DNA of 64,000 nt from Ciceribacter lividus (GCF_003337715.1 NZ_QPIX01000008.1:124001-188000), one strand, 5' to 3'; positions 8,010 to 18,687 are shown, counted from the stretch's first letter. Numbers and translations are program-made. The notes: generated by a model not told the origin, from the letters alone.

Positions 8010-8960
8010 ATGACAGACAGACACGACGTCCCCACCTATTTCGTCTACGGCGAACCGACCCGAGCGCTCGATGTCGGTTTCTTCCACGTGGAAACCGTTA
8101 TGGAGCGCAGAGGCGTACATTTTGGCCATGTTTCGCCGCACAAGCATCCACAGATGGGACAAATCACGTACTGGTTCAAAGGCGGTGGGACCTATCGGAT
8201 CGAAGATCGGACTTGGAACTTTTCGGCTCCGACCATCAGTTTCGTGCCATCGAGCGTCGTCCATGCCTTCGATGTCGAAGAGCATTCGGATGCCGTCGTG
8301 ATCTCCATCTCCGACGACCAGCTTCGTTCGCTCGCCGCCAGCGTTGATCTGCCGCTCGACGCGCCTTGCCTTTTCGAAGGCAGCCCGGAGGATCCGGCCT
8401 GGATCCGTCTCGGCCGCCTCTCCGAAATGGTGGTCGACGAATATCTCAGGACAACCTCGACCAGCCCCCGGCTGCTCGCGGGGCTGATCGGCGTCATGCT
8501 TTCCCAGATCGCCCGGCTGGGCGGCGGCAGCGACTTCACGGAAGCCTCCCCTTCGAAGCGGCTGGCGGCCAGTCTTCGCCGTGCGATCGACCTGCATTAC
8601 CGCGAGGACTGGACCGTTGCGCGTTACGTGACGCTGCTTGCGACCACGCCGCACCTGCTCGACAAGGCGGCGCGGGAGACCTTCGGGCAATCCGTCAAGG
8701 AGATGCTGATGGAGCGGCGCCTGCTCGAAGCCAAGCGCCTGCTGATGTTCACCATCCGGTCGGTGGAAGACATCGCCCGCGAAATCGGTTTCGACGACCC
8801 CGCCTACTTCTCCCGCTTCTTCCGCAAAAGAACGGGCATATCCCCAGCAGTCTGGCGGCAGGGCCGTATCGCTTCCCCCGAAGCAGACGACCGGAGCGCG
8901 CTGCCTCCCTCCCAGACCATGACTGAAAAACCGGGCGATGCGACTGCTCAGGACAGATAG
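8010..8960 (+). CDS. AraC family regulator, probable activator of hpaBC
   Basis: The 316-residue protein has an N-terminal cupin sensor domain (residues about 20-100, with HVSPHKHPQMGQITYW and FVPSSVVHAF) and a C-terminal two-helix-turn-helix AraC DNA-binding domain (about 195-295, ending IGFDDPAYFSRFFRKRTGISP). The architecture is that of PobR/HpaA-type activators that sense aromatic acids. I prefer the ATG at 8010 because the conserved domain begins there. It is divergent from hpaB, which is its likely target, and overlaps livF tail to tail by 13 bases. Confidence 0.85.
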   Translation: MTDRHDVPTYFVYGEPTRALDVGFFHVETVMERRGVHFGHVSPHKHPQMGQITYWFKGGGTYRIEDRTWNFSAPTISFVPSSVVHAFDVEEHSDAVVISISDDQLRSLAASVDLPLDAPCLFEGSPEDPAWIRLGRLSEMVVDEYLRTTSTSPRLLAGLIGVMLSQIARLGGGSDFTEASPSKRLAASLRRAIDLHYREDWTVARYVTLLATTPHLLDKAARETFGQSVKEMLMERRLLEAKRLLMFTIRSVEDIAREIGFDDPAYFSRFFRKRTGISPAVWRQGRIASPEADDRSALPPSQTMTEKPGDATAQDR

Positions 8961-9654
8961 GCCTTGTGCAGGATGTCGGGTTCCGCGATCAGTCTCCGAG
9001 GCTCGCCGGAGTAGGCGAACCGCCCACGAGACATGACGATGGCATGATCGGCCAGCGACAGGGCGACAGCGGTGAACTGCTCGATCAGCAGTATCCCGGT
9101 GCCTTCGCGGGCCAGCCTTTCCACCACGCCCATCAACCGCTTGACAATCAGAGGGGCCAGCCCGAGAGACATCTCGTCGGCGAGCACGAATTTCGGCCGG
9201 CAGATCAGCGCCTGCCCGAGTGCCAGCATCTGTTGCTGGCCACCGGACATGGACCCGGCGCGCTGGCTCTTCCTCTCCGCCAACTCGCCGAAGATCGAAT
9301 AGATCTCATCAAGTGCCCGGTCGAGTTCGGCGCGGGAATGGGCGTGCCCGGCCGTGCGCAGGTTGTCATCGACGGAGAGCCCCGGCAGCACCCGATGCCC
9401 CTCGGGAACGGCAGCCACACCGGCAGCCCGAACCGCCTCCGTCCCCAGACCGGAGAGACGCCGGCCACCGATGTGGACGGAGCCGGCCTCGAGCGGGAGC
9501 GCGCCGGCAAGGGCCAAGACGAGCGAACTCTTGCCCGCACCATTCGGTCCCAGCAGCGCCGTGACCGTTCCCGGTCGCAGACTCATCGACACATTGTCCA
9601 CCACGCGCTTGACGCCTCGGCGGACGATCAGCCCCTCGATCTCAAGAGCCTGCA

Positions 9655-9658
<4 letters not shown>
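8948..9658 (-). CDS. livF: branched-chain-type ABC transporter ATP-binding protein LivF
   Basis: This 236-residue ATPase has Walker A GPNGAGKSSL (residues 36-45), signature motif SMSGGQQQMLALGQAL and Walker B KFVLADEMSLGLAP. The last of these is the LivF-type variant with D-E-x-S-L-G-L. It is one of two ATPases of a HAAT family importer (livH-livM-livG-livF order on the minus strand). The position between hpaBC and the aromatic upper-pathway genes suggests uptake of an aromatic acid or alcohol rather than a branched-chain amino acid; this is inference from context. Confidence 0.85.
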
Positions 9659-10364
<706 letters not shown>

Positions 10365-10368
<4 letters not shown>

Positions 10369-11390
10369 CTGGCACTCCCTCCGTTCGACTTGCCGAGCAA
10401 CCGGGTCGCGAGATCCTCGATCTGGCCGGCGATGCCTCTGGGCGCGGTGGCGAGCGCATGGATCAGGGCGGCACCGAAGATGATGTAGGCGGCATTGCCG
10501 TTGACGCCGAGATCGTTGAGCAGCGCGGGAACCAGACGATAGAGCGCGGCTGCAATCAGAGCGCCCATGGGGCTCCACGCCCCCCCGACGATCGCCAGGG
10601 CAAAGATCATCACCGACTCGGCGGCTGGAAAGCTGCGCGCGTCGAGCATCTGCAGATTGCCGGCGAGCAGCACGCCGGCGATCCCGGCAAGGAAGCCCGA
10701 CAGGGCGAAGGCCCAGATCTTGTAGAAGGGAACATCGACCCCGGTGGACATCGCGGCCGCCTCGGAGCGCCGGATCAGCGCCCAGGCCCGGCCCGCCTTC
10801 CCGATCTCGTGCCAGTGAATGAGGGCCATGCCGAGCGCCGCGACGACGACGCAATAGGCATAATAGCCCACGTCACTGGAGGCGACGGCCGGACGCGGCA
10901 TGTATCCGGCCGACTTCACGGCAAAACCCGACCATCCGCCGCCGCCATTGGGAAACTGGATCACATTGACGATGATGGCGAAGGCGCCGGCGATCATGAG
11001 GGTAACAAGGGCCAGATAGAGCCCACGCATGCGCAGGGCCGGATAGGCGAACACCATGCCAAGCCAGGCAGCGGCGATACCGCCTGCCAGCATGTTGAAC
11101 TCGAAGGGCGTACCGAGACCATAGGCGAGCCTGAGTCCGACCCAGCCACCTGCCCCCATGAGCGCGACATGGGCCAGAGAGACCAGCCCGAGACGCCGAT
11201 AGAGCAGCCCGATCGCGGCAGCCGTCAGCGTGTAGATCGCGACGCCCGTCAGGACCTTGAGCCAGAGGGAGGCCAGGAACAGCGGCGGCAGAAAGGCGAG
11301 AACCGCGACAAGGATGGCGAAACCGACCGGGCGGGAGCGCCAAAGGGCCGGGACAGGAGTGGAAACCACCGGGGGATTCGATGCCATCAT
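10365..11390 (-). CDS. livM: branched-chain-type ABC transporter permease LivM
   Basis: This 341-residue permease has about ten hydrophobic segments and the LivM-family features: ALIRRSEAAAMSTGVDVPFYK, then SGFLAGIAGVL, and MIFALAIVGGAWSPMGALIAA towards the end. It forms the channel together with LivH. It sits 1 base from livH and overlaps livG by 4 bases. The start could be either of two adjacent ATG codons (11390 or 11387). Confidence 0.87.
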
Positions 11391-11391
11391 C

Positions 11392-12270
11392 TCAATCCTC
11401 TCCCGCGAATGTCAGCCGTCGGCCGCGCTGCAGCCACATCAGCGCCAGCGTCGCGATGACGAAGGGAGCGGCCACGCGGAATGGAGCAAGCGGCTTCACC
11501 AGGGTCAGCATGCTTTCGGTCACTCCGATCAGAAGTCCGGCCACGAAGGTGACCGGAATGGATTTCAGTCGTCCGATGATGGTGGTGGCGATCACCGGGA
11601 TGACGAGAAAGGTGAGGACCGCCGGATCGAGCCGCACCAGTCCTCCGAAAAGCAGGCCGGTAAAACCGGCCAGCACACCCGAGATCCCCCAGGCGATGGC
11701 CTCGACGCGGCGAACCGGGACACCGAGGATGGCGGCAACATCGCGACTATCGGCGAGCGCCCGCATCAGCAGGCCCGTGCGGGTTCTCGACAGATAGATG
11801 CCCATGGCAACGGTGGCGATCACCCCGCCCGCAAGCGCGATCAGCCGGGTGCCGTTGATGCGGACCCCGATGATGGAAAGGCCGAGGCTGTCCGAGAACA
11901 AGCCGAGCTTGCGGGACGTCACCATCCAGACCAGGTTCATCAGGCCGAGCAGACATAGCGCGAAGCCGAGTGTTGCCACCGCCTTGATCACCGGCTCCCG
12001 GTGGGCGAGTTGCGGAGCGACCAGCAGACCAAAACCCAGAGAGAGAGCGAGGCTCACCCCCATCGCGGCCGCCCAGGCGAGAGGCTCCGGCAGGTGCCAT
12101 TCCAGCACCTGCCAGGCCGTCATGGCACCCACGGCGCCAATGGCGCCATAGGCGAAGTTGAGCACGCCGGTGGCGCGGTTCAGGATCACAAGCCCTACCC
12201 CGCCCAGCGCATAGAGGGCGCCGACGGCGAGCCCCGAGACGAGGAACATTCCATAGGCGCCCAGCATCAC
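11392..12270 (-). CDS. livH: branched-chain-type ABC transporter permease LivH
   Basis: The 292-residue membrane protein shows the LivH pattern: an N-terminal GLAVGALYALGGVGLVILNRATGVLNFA region (spread over the first helices), MRALADSRDVAAILGVPVRRVEAIAWGISGVLAG in the cytoplasmic loop, and about eight hydrophobic segments. It is 10 bases downstream of the substrate-binding protein gene and 1 base from livM. Confidence 0.87.
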   Translation of the reverse strand: MMLGAYGMFLVSGLAVGALYALGGVGLVILNRATGVLNFAYGAIGAVGAMTAWQVLEWHLPEPLAWAAAMGVSLALSLGFGLLVAPQLAHREPVIKAVATLGFALCLLGLMNLVWMVTSRKLGLFSDSLGLSIIGVRINGTRLIALAGGVIATVAMGIYLSRTRTGLLMRALADSRDVAAILGVPVRRVEAIAWGISGVLAGFTGLLFGGLVRLDPAVLTFLVIPVIATTIIGRLKSIPVTFVAGLLIGVTESMLTLVKPLAPFRVAAPFVIATLALMWLQRGRRLTFAGED

Positions 12271-12280
12271 CCCAGCGACC

Positions 12281-13537
12281 TCAGTTCACGACACCGAGCG
12301 CCTTTTCATCGGCGCGATAGGGATCGAGATAAGCGCTGTCCACGTCCGTGCATTCGCCGACGACCTTGTAGCCACCCTCGACAATCTGGACCATCATGTT
12401 GGCGTGGTTCGGCATATGGCGGTCGCCCGTGCCGACATAATAGGGGCCGCACAACAGGTCGGAGCTGTAGTTCTTGATATTGCGGATCGCCTCGGTCACC
12501 GTCGCACGATCGAGCTTTGCCGGGTCCTGCTGCAGCATGGCGTCGACGAAGAAGCGGGCAGAGAGGTATCCGGCCTGGCTGAACGTGTCGCGCGGATCAT
12601 CGGCATTGCCGTGAGCATCGAGAACGGCGCGCCAGTTGCTGGCATCGGGACCCGTCCCGTCGATTGGTGTCAGTTCGATGTTGACATGCATGACACCGGC
12701 CCAGTCGGCGCCGAGCATGGCCGGAACATCACGGTCATAAAGCGGCGTGGAGGAAATCCACTTGTAGCTGTCGCGCTGACCCGACTCGAGAGCCGCCTTC
12801 AGGAAGGCCGCAGCCATGCCTGCAGGCAGATTGACGAGCACCGTATCGGCCCCGGAGGCGACGGCTTCCAGGAAGGCCGAGTTCATGTCCGCCGCCGAGG
12901 GGTCGAGCAGCACGCTCGAACCCGCCAGGTTCTTCGACTGCATGTACTTCTCCGTCCAGCCGCAGGAATACGGACCGGCGCTCGGAATGGTGAGACCGAT
13001 GCACACGACATTGGTTGAGCCGAGGTTGGCAACCGCCCACTGGGCAGCCCCCACGGAAGACGGTAGCGGACCCTCGTTGGTGGAGACGATGTTCTTCGAT
13101 TCGAAGCACTCGGCTACGGCGCAACCGGAGGCCATGGCCATCACGCCCTGTTCCTCGTAGAGCTTGGCATTGACGCCCATCTCCACGAAGGAAGCGTTGC
13201 CGACGAGGGCGACCACTTCTTCGTCCTTGACCAGCTTGGTCGCGACCTGCGCGGCGACTTCCGGATTCCACTGGTCGTCCTCGACGAGGTATTCGATCGG
13301 GCGGCCATTGATCCCGCCATTGGCGTTCACGCAGTCGAAATAGGCCTTAGCCGCCCGCGAAGCGGACGAGAAGTCGTCGGGGCCTGTCCGGCCGACGATG
13401 GCGCCGACCTTGATCGGTTCGCCGGTCGCCGCCTGACCGTTGTTCAAGCCGCAACTCGGCGCGGCGGCGGCGGAGCCCGCCGATGCCAGGAACAGGGCGG
13501 CAATGGCGGCGGAGCCGCACAGAAGATGCGATTTCAT
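12281..13537 (-). CDS. periplasmic substrate-binding protein of the Liv-type importer
   Basis: The protein is 418 residues from the ATG at 13537, which follows a GGGAGGAAAA ribosome binding site. It opens with a clear signal peptide (KSHLLCGSAAIAALFLASAGSAAAA). The mature part is a Peripla_BP_6 fold: EPIKVGAIVGRTGP at the start, then VEDDQWNPEVAAQVATKL and VALVGNASFVEMGVNA. The ligand is unknown; co-location with 4-hydroxyphenylacetate genes suggests an aromatic compound. It is the first gene of the livH-M-G-F transcription unit. Confidence 0.87.
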   Translation of the reverse strand: MKSHLLCGSAAIAALFLASAGSAAAAPSCGLNNGQAATGEPIKVGAIVGRTGPDDFSSASRAAKAYFDCVNANGGINGRPIEYLVEDDQWNPEVAAQVATKLVKDEEVVALVGNASFVEMGVNAKLYEEQGVMAMASGCAVAECFESKNIVSTNEGPLPSSVGAAQWAVANLGSTNVVCIGLTIPSAGPYSCGWTEKYMQSKNLAGSSVLLDPSAADMNSAFLEAVASGADTVLVNLPAGMAAAFLKAALESGQRDSYKWISSTPLYDRDVPAMLGADWAGVMHVNIELTPIDGTGPDASNWRAVLDAHGNADDPRDTFSQAGYLSARFFVDAMLQQDPAKLDRATVTEAIRNIKNYSSDLLCGPYYVGTGDRHMPNHANMMVQIVEGGYKVVGECTDVDSAYLDPYRADEKALGVVN

Positions 13538-13607
13538 GTTTTCCTCCCAATGTGAGCCGGAACCCGGCTTCGTGGCCAAAAGACCGTTTCTTGATCGCGC
13601 GGTCTCC

Positions 13608-15200
13608 TCAGGCCGCCCGATCCCTCCCCAAGATGAAGCGGCTGGCGCGCTCCCCGATCATGATCGTCGGTGCATTGGTGTTGCCCGAGACGAGCGTCGG
13701 CATGATCGAGGCGTCCGCCACCCGCAGCCGGTCGACGCCGAAGACCTTGAGTTCCTCGTCGACAACGGCCATCCGATCCTCCCGAACGCCCATCTTGGCC
13801 GTTCCGGAGGGATGGAATACGGTTTTCGAGATACCTCGGATGTAATCGCGCAAGGCGTCCGGATCTTTCTCTATGCCGGGCGTCGGCAGGACGCGACGCT
13901 TGATGATCTTCGCCAAGGACGGCGCCTCGGTAATCTTGATCGCCAGCTCGACGCCACGGACCAGCGTCTCCAGATCCACCGGATTTGCAAAGGAATTGGC
14001 GTGGAAGAGCGCGGGATCCTCGGGATTGGACGACCGGAGCTTGACCGTGCCGCGCGATTGCGGCCGCAGGAAGCACGGGCCGATCGAGATGCCGTGTCCC
14101 GGCTCGGCCAGACGCTCTCCGAAGCCGATGAAGCTCGGCAGCACATGGAACTGGATGTCGGGCTGGCCGAGGCCTGCCGTATCGACGAAGCCGCCGGATT
14201 CGACGACAGTCGAGGTCAGCAGACCCGTTTTCGTCAGCATGTATTGCAGCATGTGGCTGGCGGCGGCGAGGCCCTTGTCCTGCCCGAACAGGGACATGAT
14301 GTTGACTTCGGCCTGAACCGTTGCCTCGAGATGATCCTGGTAGTTCTCGCCGACCCCCGGCAGATCCGCCACGACATCGATGCCGTGCGAACGCAGGTGC
14401 TCGGCTGCTCCAATACCGGACAATTGCAGGATCTTGGGCGTGGCGATCGCGCCCGCCGTCAGGACGATCTCGCCGCGCGCCTTCACCCTTTCGCCGGACG
14501 AGAGCTGCACGCCGACCGCGCTCCGCCCTTCGAACAGGATCTTCTCGACCTTGACGCCGGTCATGATCTCGAGATTGGCGCGCCCCTCGGCGTCGCGCAG
14601 AAATGCCTGTGCGGCGCTCCAGCGGCGACCATTGTTCGTCGTCGTCTGATAAAATCCGACGCCTTCCTGCTCGGCGCCGTTGAAGTCTTCGTTATACTTG
14701 ATCCCGACCTCCTGGGCGGCACGGATGAAGGCCCAGGACAGGGGATGACCGTAGCGGCGGTCGGACACCTTCAACTGACCGTCCGCGCCGTGAAACTCTC
14801 CGGAGAGCCGCTGGTTGCCTTCGATGTCACGGAAGACGGGAAGCACCTTGTCGTAGGACCAGGACCGGCATCCCATCTGCGCCCAGGTCTCGTAGTCCTG
14901 GCGCTGGCCGCGGATGTAGATCATCGCGTTGATCGAACTCCCCCCGCCGAGCACATTGCCCTGCGGAACGACGTTCGGCTTGCCCTTGATGCCGGGATCC
15001 GGTTCGGACATGTAGAAATGCACGTCCCGGCCCTTCTCGATCACCTTGAAGAAGGTGGCGGGGATATGGATGAACTTGTCGGTGTCCTTCTGTCCGCTCT
15101 CGATCAGCAGGACCTTGTTGGATGGATTTTCCGAAAGACGTGCGGCCACCACGGAACCCGAGGACCCGCCGCCGACGACGATATGATCAAACTCACGCAT
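13608..15200 (-). CDS. GMC family FAD-dependent alcohol oxidase/dehydrogenase
   Basis: This 530-residue protein has the GMC signature: FAD-binding VVGGGSSGSVVAARL at residues 8-22, GNVLGGGSSINAMIYIRG near 85, and the C-terminal active site with His about residue 463 (FHPSGTAKMG) and Asn about 507 (SGNTNAPTIMIGE). It resembles choline and long-chain alcohol dehydrogenases. In this location, next to an aldehyde dehydrogenase and a FeaR-like regulator and flanked by 4-hydroxyphenylacetate genes, it may oxidise an arylethanol such as tyrosol to its aldehyde. That substrate is inferred. Confidence 0.88.
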   Translation of the reverse strand: MREFDHIVVGGGSSGSVVAARLSENPSNKVLLIESGQKDTDKFIHIPATFFKVIEKGRDVHFYMSEPDPGIKGKPNVVPQGNVLGGGSSINAMIYIRGQRQDYETWAQMGCRSWSYDKVLPVFRDIEGNQRLSGEFHGADGQLKVSDRRYGHPLSWAFIRAAQEVGIKYNEDFNGAEQEGVGFYQTTTNNGRRWSAAQAFLRDAEGRANLEIMTGVKVEKILFEGRSAVGVQLSSGERVKARGEIVLTAGAIATPKILQLSGIGAAEHLRSHGIDVVADLPGVGENYQDHLEATVQAEVNIMSLFGQDKGLAAASHMLQYMLTKTGLLTSTVVESGGFVDTAGLGQPDIQFHVLPSFIGFGERLAEPGHGISIGPCFLRPQSRGTVKLRSSNPEDPALFHANSFANPVDLETLVRGVELAIKITEAPSLAKIIKRRVLPTPGIEKDPDALRDYIRGISKTVFHPSGTAKMGVREDRMAVVDEELKVFGVDRLRVADASIMPTLVSGNTNAPTIMIGERASRFILGRDRAA

Positions 15201-15258
15201 TTGAGCCTCCCGCGCGGTGTCACAACAGCCGCGCCTTGAAAAAAGCCTGACGAACGGT

Positions 15259-16665
15259 TCAGCAGAAAACAGTCTGGATGGTGGTGAATTCCTTCAGCCC
15301 GTCGACGCCGAACTCGACGCCGATCCCCGACTGCTTCACCCCTCCGAACGGCGCATTGGGCTGGATCGCACCATGCTTGTTGATCCAGACCGAACCGCAT
15401 TCGAGCCGCGCCGCGACCTGCTTGGCCTTGGTGACATCCCCCGACCAGACCGAGCCGCCGAGACCGCTCGGATTGTCGTTGGCCTTGGCGATCGCCTCCT
15501 CGATGTCATGGTAGCGGATGATCGGCAGGGCCGGTCCGAACTGCTCCAGGTCGACGAGCTTCGCACCATGATCGACATCGGCGACCAGGGTAACGGGATA
15601 GAAGTAGCCCGGTCCGCCCTGCGGTGCGCCACCCGTCAAGACCCGACCGCCCTTGGCGACCGCATCCTGGACGAAGTCAGAGACGATGCCGAACTGGGCC
15701 GAATTCTGAAGCGGCCCGAGAACCACGTCTTCCGCCAGGCCGTCGCCCACCTTGATGGCGGATGCATAGGCCGCGAGTGCATCGCACACCGCGTCGTAGA
15801 TGCTGTCATGGACGTAAAGGCGCTTCAGGCAGGCGCAGGTCTGGCCGCTGTTGATGAAGGCGCCCCAGAACAAGCCTTCGGCGATCGCTTTCGGGTCGGC
15901 ATCGGGCAGGACGATGCCGGCATCATTGCCGCCCAGCTCGAGCGTCAGGCGCTTCAGCGTATCGGCAGCGGATGCCATCACGCGCCGCCCCGTGGCGGTC
16001 GACCCGGTGAAGGTGATCTTGGCGACATCGGGATGGGACGTGAGCGCTGCGCCCAGATCGTTGTCGTCGGCGATGACGTTCATCACACCGGCCGGCAGAA
16101 CCTCGTTCATCAGTTCCACGAGACGGATGGTCGAAAGCGGCGTATTCGGCGACGGCTTGATGACCACCGTATTGCCGGTGCGGATGGCCGGGATGATATG
16201 CCAGCAGGCGATCATGACCGGCCAGTTCCATGGCGTGATGGCGGCAACGACGCCGATCGGCTTGCGATGCAGTTCCACCCGGCCTTCCGGTCCGTCCTGC
16301 ACAACCTCGACCGGCAGATCGAGGGAAGCCGTATGGCGGGTCCAGGCAACGGCACCGCCGATCTCGAAGCGCGAACCAAGGCCATTGAGCGGCTTGCCCT
16401 GCTCCAGCGTCAGAAGCCGCGCCAGTTCCTCGGCATTCGCCTCGATCGTCTCCGCCACGCGGGCGCAGAGCGCGGCACGGTCGGAGGAAGAGCGAGCGGC
16501 CCAAGCGGGAAAGGCGGCCTTGGCGGCGGATACGGCAGCGTTCAGATCGTCGACGGTGGCCAGCGGGGACATTCCGACGACCTCGCCGGAAGAGGGATTT
16601 GTGACCTCTCTATGGCGCGCGGCCGCGACCGCCTTGCCACCGATGACAAGCGTGAATTCCTGCAT
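15259..16665 (-). CDS. NAD(P)-dependent aldehyde dehydrogenase
   Basis: This 468-residue ALDH starts at the ATG at 16665 behind a GGGAGGAT ribosome binding site. The catalytic Cys is about residue 277 (NSGQTCACL), the general base Glu about residue 243 (TLELGGND), and PWNWP lies near 146. It is on the shorter side for the family. Placed between the GMC alcohol dehydrogenase and the FeaR-like regulator, it is well positioned to convert an aryl aldehyde to 4-hydroxyphenylacetate, feeding HpaBC. The substrate is not readable from sequence. Confidence 0.87.
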   Translation of the reverse strand: MQEFTLVIGGKAVAAARHREVTNPSSGEVVGMSPLATVDDLNAAVSAAKAAFPAWAARSSSDRAALCARVAETIEANAEELARLLTLEQGKPLNGLGSRFEIGGAVAWTRHTASLDLPVEVVQDGPEGRVELHRKPIGVVAAITPWNWPVMIACWHIIPAIRTGNTVVIKPSPNTPLSTIRLVELMNEVLPAGVMNVIADDNDLGAALTSHPDVAKITFTGSTATGRRVMASAADTLKRLTLELGGNDAGIVLPDADPKAIAEGLFWGAFINSGQTCACLKRLYVHDSIYDAVCDALAAYASAIKVGDGLAEDVVLGPLQNSAQFGIVSDFVQDAVAKGGRVLTGGAPQGGPGYFYPVTLVADVDHGAKLVDLEQFGPALPIIRYHDIEEAIAKANDNPSGLGGSVWSGDVTKAKQVAARLECGSVWINKHGAIQPNAPFGGVKQSGIGVEFGVDGLKEFTTIQTVFC

Positions 16666-16779
16666 GATACATCCTCCCATGCACTGCGATGGAAGGAGAC
16701 TAGCCAATGACCTCTCGTAATTCTTGGATCACGGCGCGGCATGAATTGGACAAAAGCGCGGTAGACGCCTCATACCAAA

Positions 16780-17736
16780 TCAGGCCATCACCACATCCTT
16801 GGGCGAGCAGTCGAACAGCTTGCGGAAGCTGCGATTGAAGTAGGAAATATCGTTGAAGCCGACCGAATACGCGACGTCCGCAATGGCACCCGGATGATGC
16901 GCTCCCCGCAATCTTTCGAGTCTTGACCGAGCGAGATGAAGGCGCTTGAGCTTGATCATGCCGGTCACCGTCATGCCCTGGGAGCTCAGATCCTCCTGAA
17001 GGGTCCGCAGCGAAACGCCGACGCGGCTGGCGAGCCATTGCGGCGTCAGGTAGTCCTCGGTCAGGTTCTCGTCGATCAGCACCTGGACGACCTCGAGCCG
17101 TCCCGTGCCGCTATCGCCACGGACGAAGAGCTCTTCGCCCGGATCGGATGCGAAAGCCTGTCGCGTCGTGTTGAACAGCAATTCCCTGAGATGCGGCGCC
17201 CGGTTGTCGTCGCTTGAGGTACTCATCATCTTGGCCACGAGTGCGCCGAGCATGATCGACATCGGATCATCCGCCTTGATCTTGCGTGTCACCGAGATAC
17301 GGACCGCCCGATCCGACAGCAGCATCTGCCTGGGCAGGTGCACGGACAGGTGATTGGAAAACGAGCCGCCGAAATAGAAGATCGACGGCCTCGTGGAATC
17401 GACGAGGATGCATTCGCCCGGATGGAGCTGTTCCTGACGGCCCGACTGCTCGACCCCGCAAGAGCCTTCCAGCTGCAGCAGCAGGAACAGGTTGTCGCCC
17501 TGGTCGGCCCGGATATCGTCGGGATCACGGCGGATGTAATCGAGGTCGTTCGAAACCTGCGCCAGTTCCACCCCGGCGGCGTGAGACAGGGCAGCACCGC
17601 CGCGCACGACGTTCGATCCGTCGTACCGGGTTGGATTGAAATGGCCGCAGATAGATTTCAGATCCGACGTCCAGGCGTCGAACTCACGCGTCACCCATTG
17701 CGTGGGAACGCAATGTCCCAAGCTCCCCAAGTGCAT
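16780..17736 (-). CDS. AraC family regulator, FeaR-like
   Basis: The 318-residue protein has an AraC-binding-2 type N-terminal domain (residues about 15-180, with REFDAWTSDLKSICGHF and ECILVDSTRPSIFYF) and a C-terminal AraC helix-turn-helix domain (about 215-315, ending VGFNDISYFNRSFRKLF). FeaR of E. coli has the same architecture and activates genes turning aromatic amines into phenylacetates. This suggests control of the neighbouring ALDH and GMC genes. The start has a GGGAGGAGG ribosome binding site. Confidence 0.85.
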   Translation of the reverse strand: MHLGSLGHCVPTQWVTREFDAWTSDLKSICGHFNPTRYDGSNVVRGGAALSHAAGVELAQVSNDLDYIRRDPDDIRADQGDNLFLLLQLEGSCGVEQSGRQEQLHPGECILVDSTRPSIFYFGGSFSNHLSVHLPRQMLLSDRAVRISVTRKIKADDPMSIMLGALVAKMMSTSSDDNRAPHLRELLFNTTRQAFASDPGEELFVRGDSGTGRLEVVQVLIDENLTEDYLTPQWLASRVGVSLRTLQEDLSSQGMTVTGMIKLKRLHLARSRLERLRGAHHPGAIADVAYSVGFNDISYFNRSFRKLFDCSPKDVVMA

Positions 17737-17776
17737 GTCCGCCTCCTCCCAAAGTCGGTCACCTAGTTATTGAGCA

Positions 17777-17803
17777 TGTTAACAAATCTGATGTTTGTCA
17801 AAC
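17777..17803. promoter_or_regulatory. paired palindromes upstream of the FeaR-like gene
   Basis: Two inverted repeats lie in the 91 bases between hpaI and the FeaR-like gene. One is TGTTAACA (17777-17784). The other is GTTTG-T-CAAAC (17793-17803). They are placed about 40-65 bases before the start codon, where an operator or promoter would be expected. Binding by the gene's own product or by HpaR is possible but unproven. Confidence 0.4.
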
Positions 17804-17827
17804 TCCAGGCGCAGATCCCTTCGCCGT

Positions 17828-18634
17828 TCAGTAGACCTTCACGCCCGCCGTCGGCTGCGTCGGCTTTGCATCATTGAAATCCTTGAGCAATCGCGCGGCG
17901 GCATTGCTGAGCAGTCCCACATCGTTGCCAATCCCCACAAAAGTGGCCCCGAGCTCGCAATAGCGTTTCGCGAGCCCGAGATCGCCGATCAGGATTCCGG
18001 CGGCCTTGCCGGAGGCGAGGATCCGCCCGATGGATTGCTCCACCACTTCCTGGACTTCAGGAGCGCCCGGTCGACCGAGATATCCCATGTCCGCTGCCAG
18101 ATCGGAGGGTCCGATGAACACGCCATCGACACCATCGACGGCGCAGATCGCATCGAGATTGTCGATCGCAGCGCGGCTTTCCACCTGCACCAGCAGGCAG
18201 ATCTCGTCGTTCGCCGTCTGCAGATAGTCGCCGATACGGTTGAAGTCCGAGGCACGCGCGAGCGCCGCACCGACACCGCGAACGCCGTGCGGCGGGTAAC
18301 GCACGGCCTTGACCATCTCGGCCGCAAGCTCCGCATCGTGCACCATGGGCACGAGCATGGTCTGGGCGCCGATGTCGAGCATCTGCTTGATGACCCATGT
18401 TTCCCCGATGGGAGGGCGAATGATCGCGTGTGACGGCGAACCGCGCATCGCGCGCAGCTGCTCGGCCAGCCGCGGCACGTCGCTCGGCCCGTGCTCGGCA
18501 TCCAGCAGAAGCCAGTCATAACCGGCACCGGCGCAGATTTCGACCGTGTTCGGGCTTCCCAGAGCCTGCCACAGGCCGATCTGCAAACGGCCCTCTTTCA
18601 AACCACGCTTGAAGCTGTTGACAGGTGCGGGCAT
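17828..18634 (-). CDS. hpaI: 4-hydroxy-2-oxoheptane-1,7-dioate aldolase
   Basis: This 268-residue class II HpcH/HpaI aldolase starts at the ATG at 18634 behind GAGGAGG. It carries the family motifs DWLLLDAEHGPSDV, TMLVPMVHDAE...RYPPHGVRGVG, LLVQVESRAAIDNLD and DGVFIGPSDLAADMG. These include the Glu and Asp metal ligands and the Arg/His of the active site. It cleaves the product of HpaH to pyruvate and succinic semialdehyde. It is the last gene of the hpaF-E-D-gabD-G-H-I run. Confidence 0.92.
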   Translation of the reverse strand: MPAPVNSFKRGLKEGRLQIGLWQALGSPNTVEICAGAGYDWLLLDAEHGPSDVPRLAEQLRAMRGSPSHAIIRPPIGETWVIKQMLDIGAQTMLVPMVHDAELAAEMVKAVRYPPHGVRGVGAALARASDFNRIGDYLQTANDEICLLVQVESRAAIDNLDAICAVDGVDGVFIGPSDLAADMGYLGRPGAPEVQEVVEQSIGRILASGKAAGILIGDLGLAKRYCELGATFVGIGNDVGLLSNAAARLLKDFNDAKPTQPTAGVKVY

Positions 18635-18687
18635 CACGGCCTCCTCTTTCAATTCGGGTCGGACGGACTAAGCCCGCCTTGTCAGGC

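Noticed and set aside
13440..15239. 599-codon plus-strand frame across the GMC gene
   Set aside because: It is the antisense shadow of a complete GMC protein with FAD motif and active-site His/Asn.
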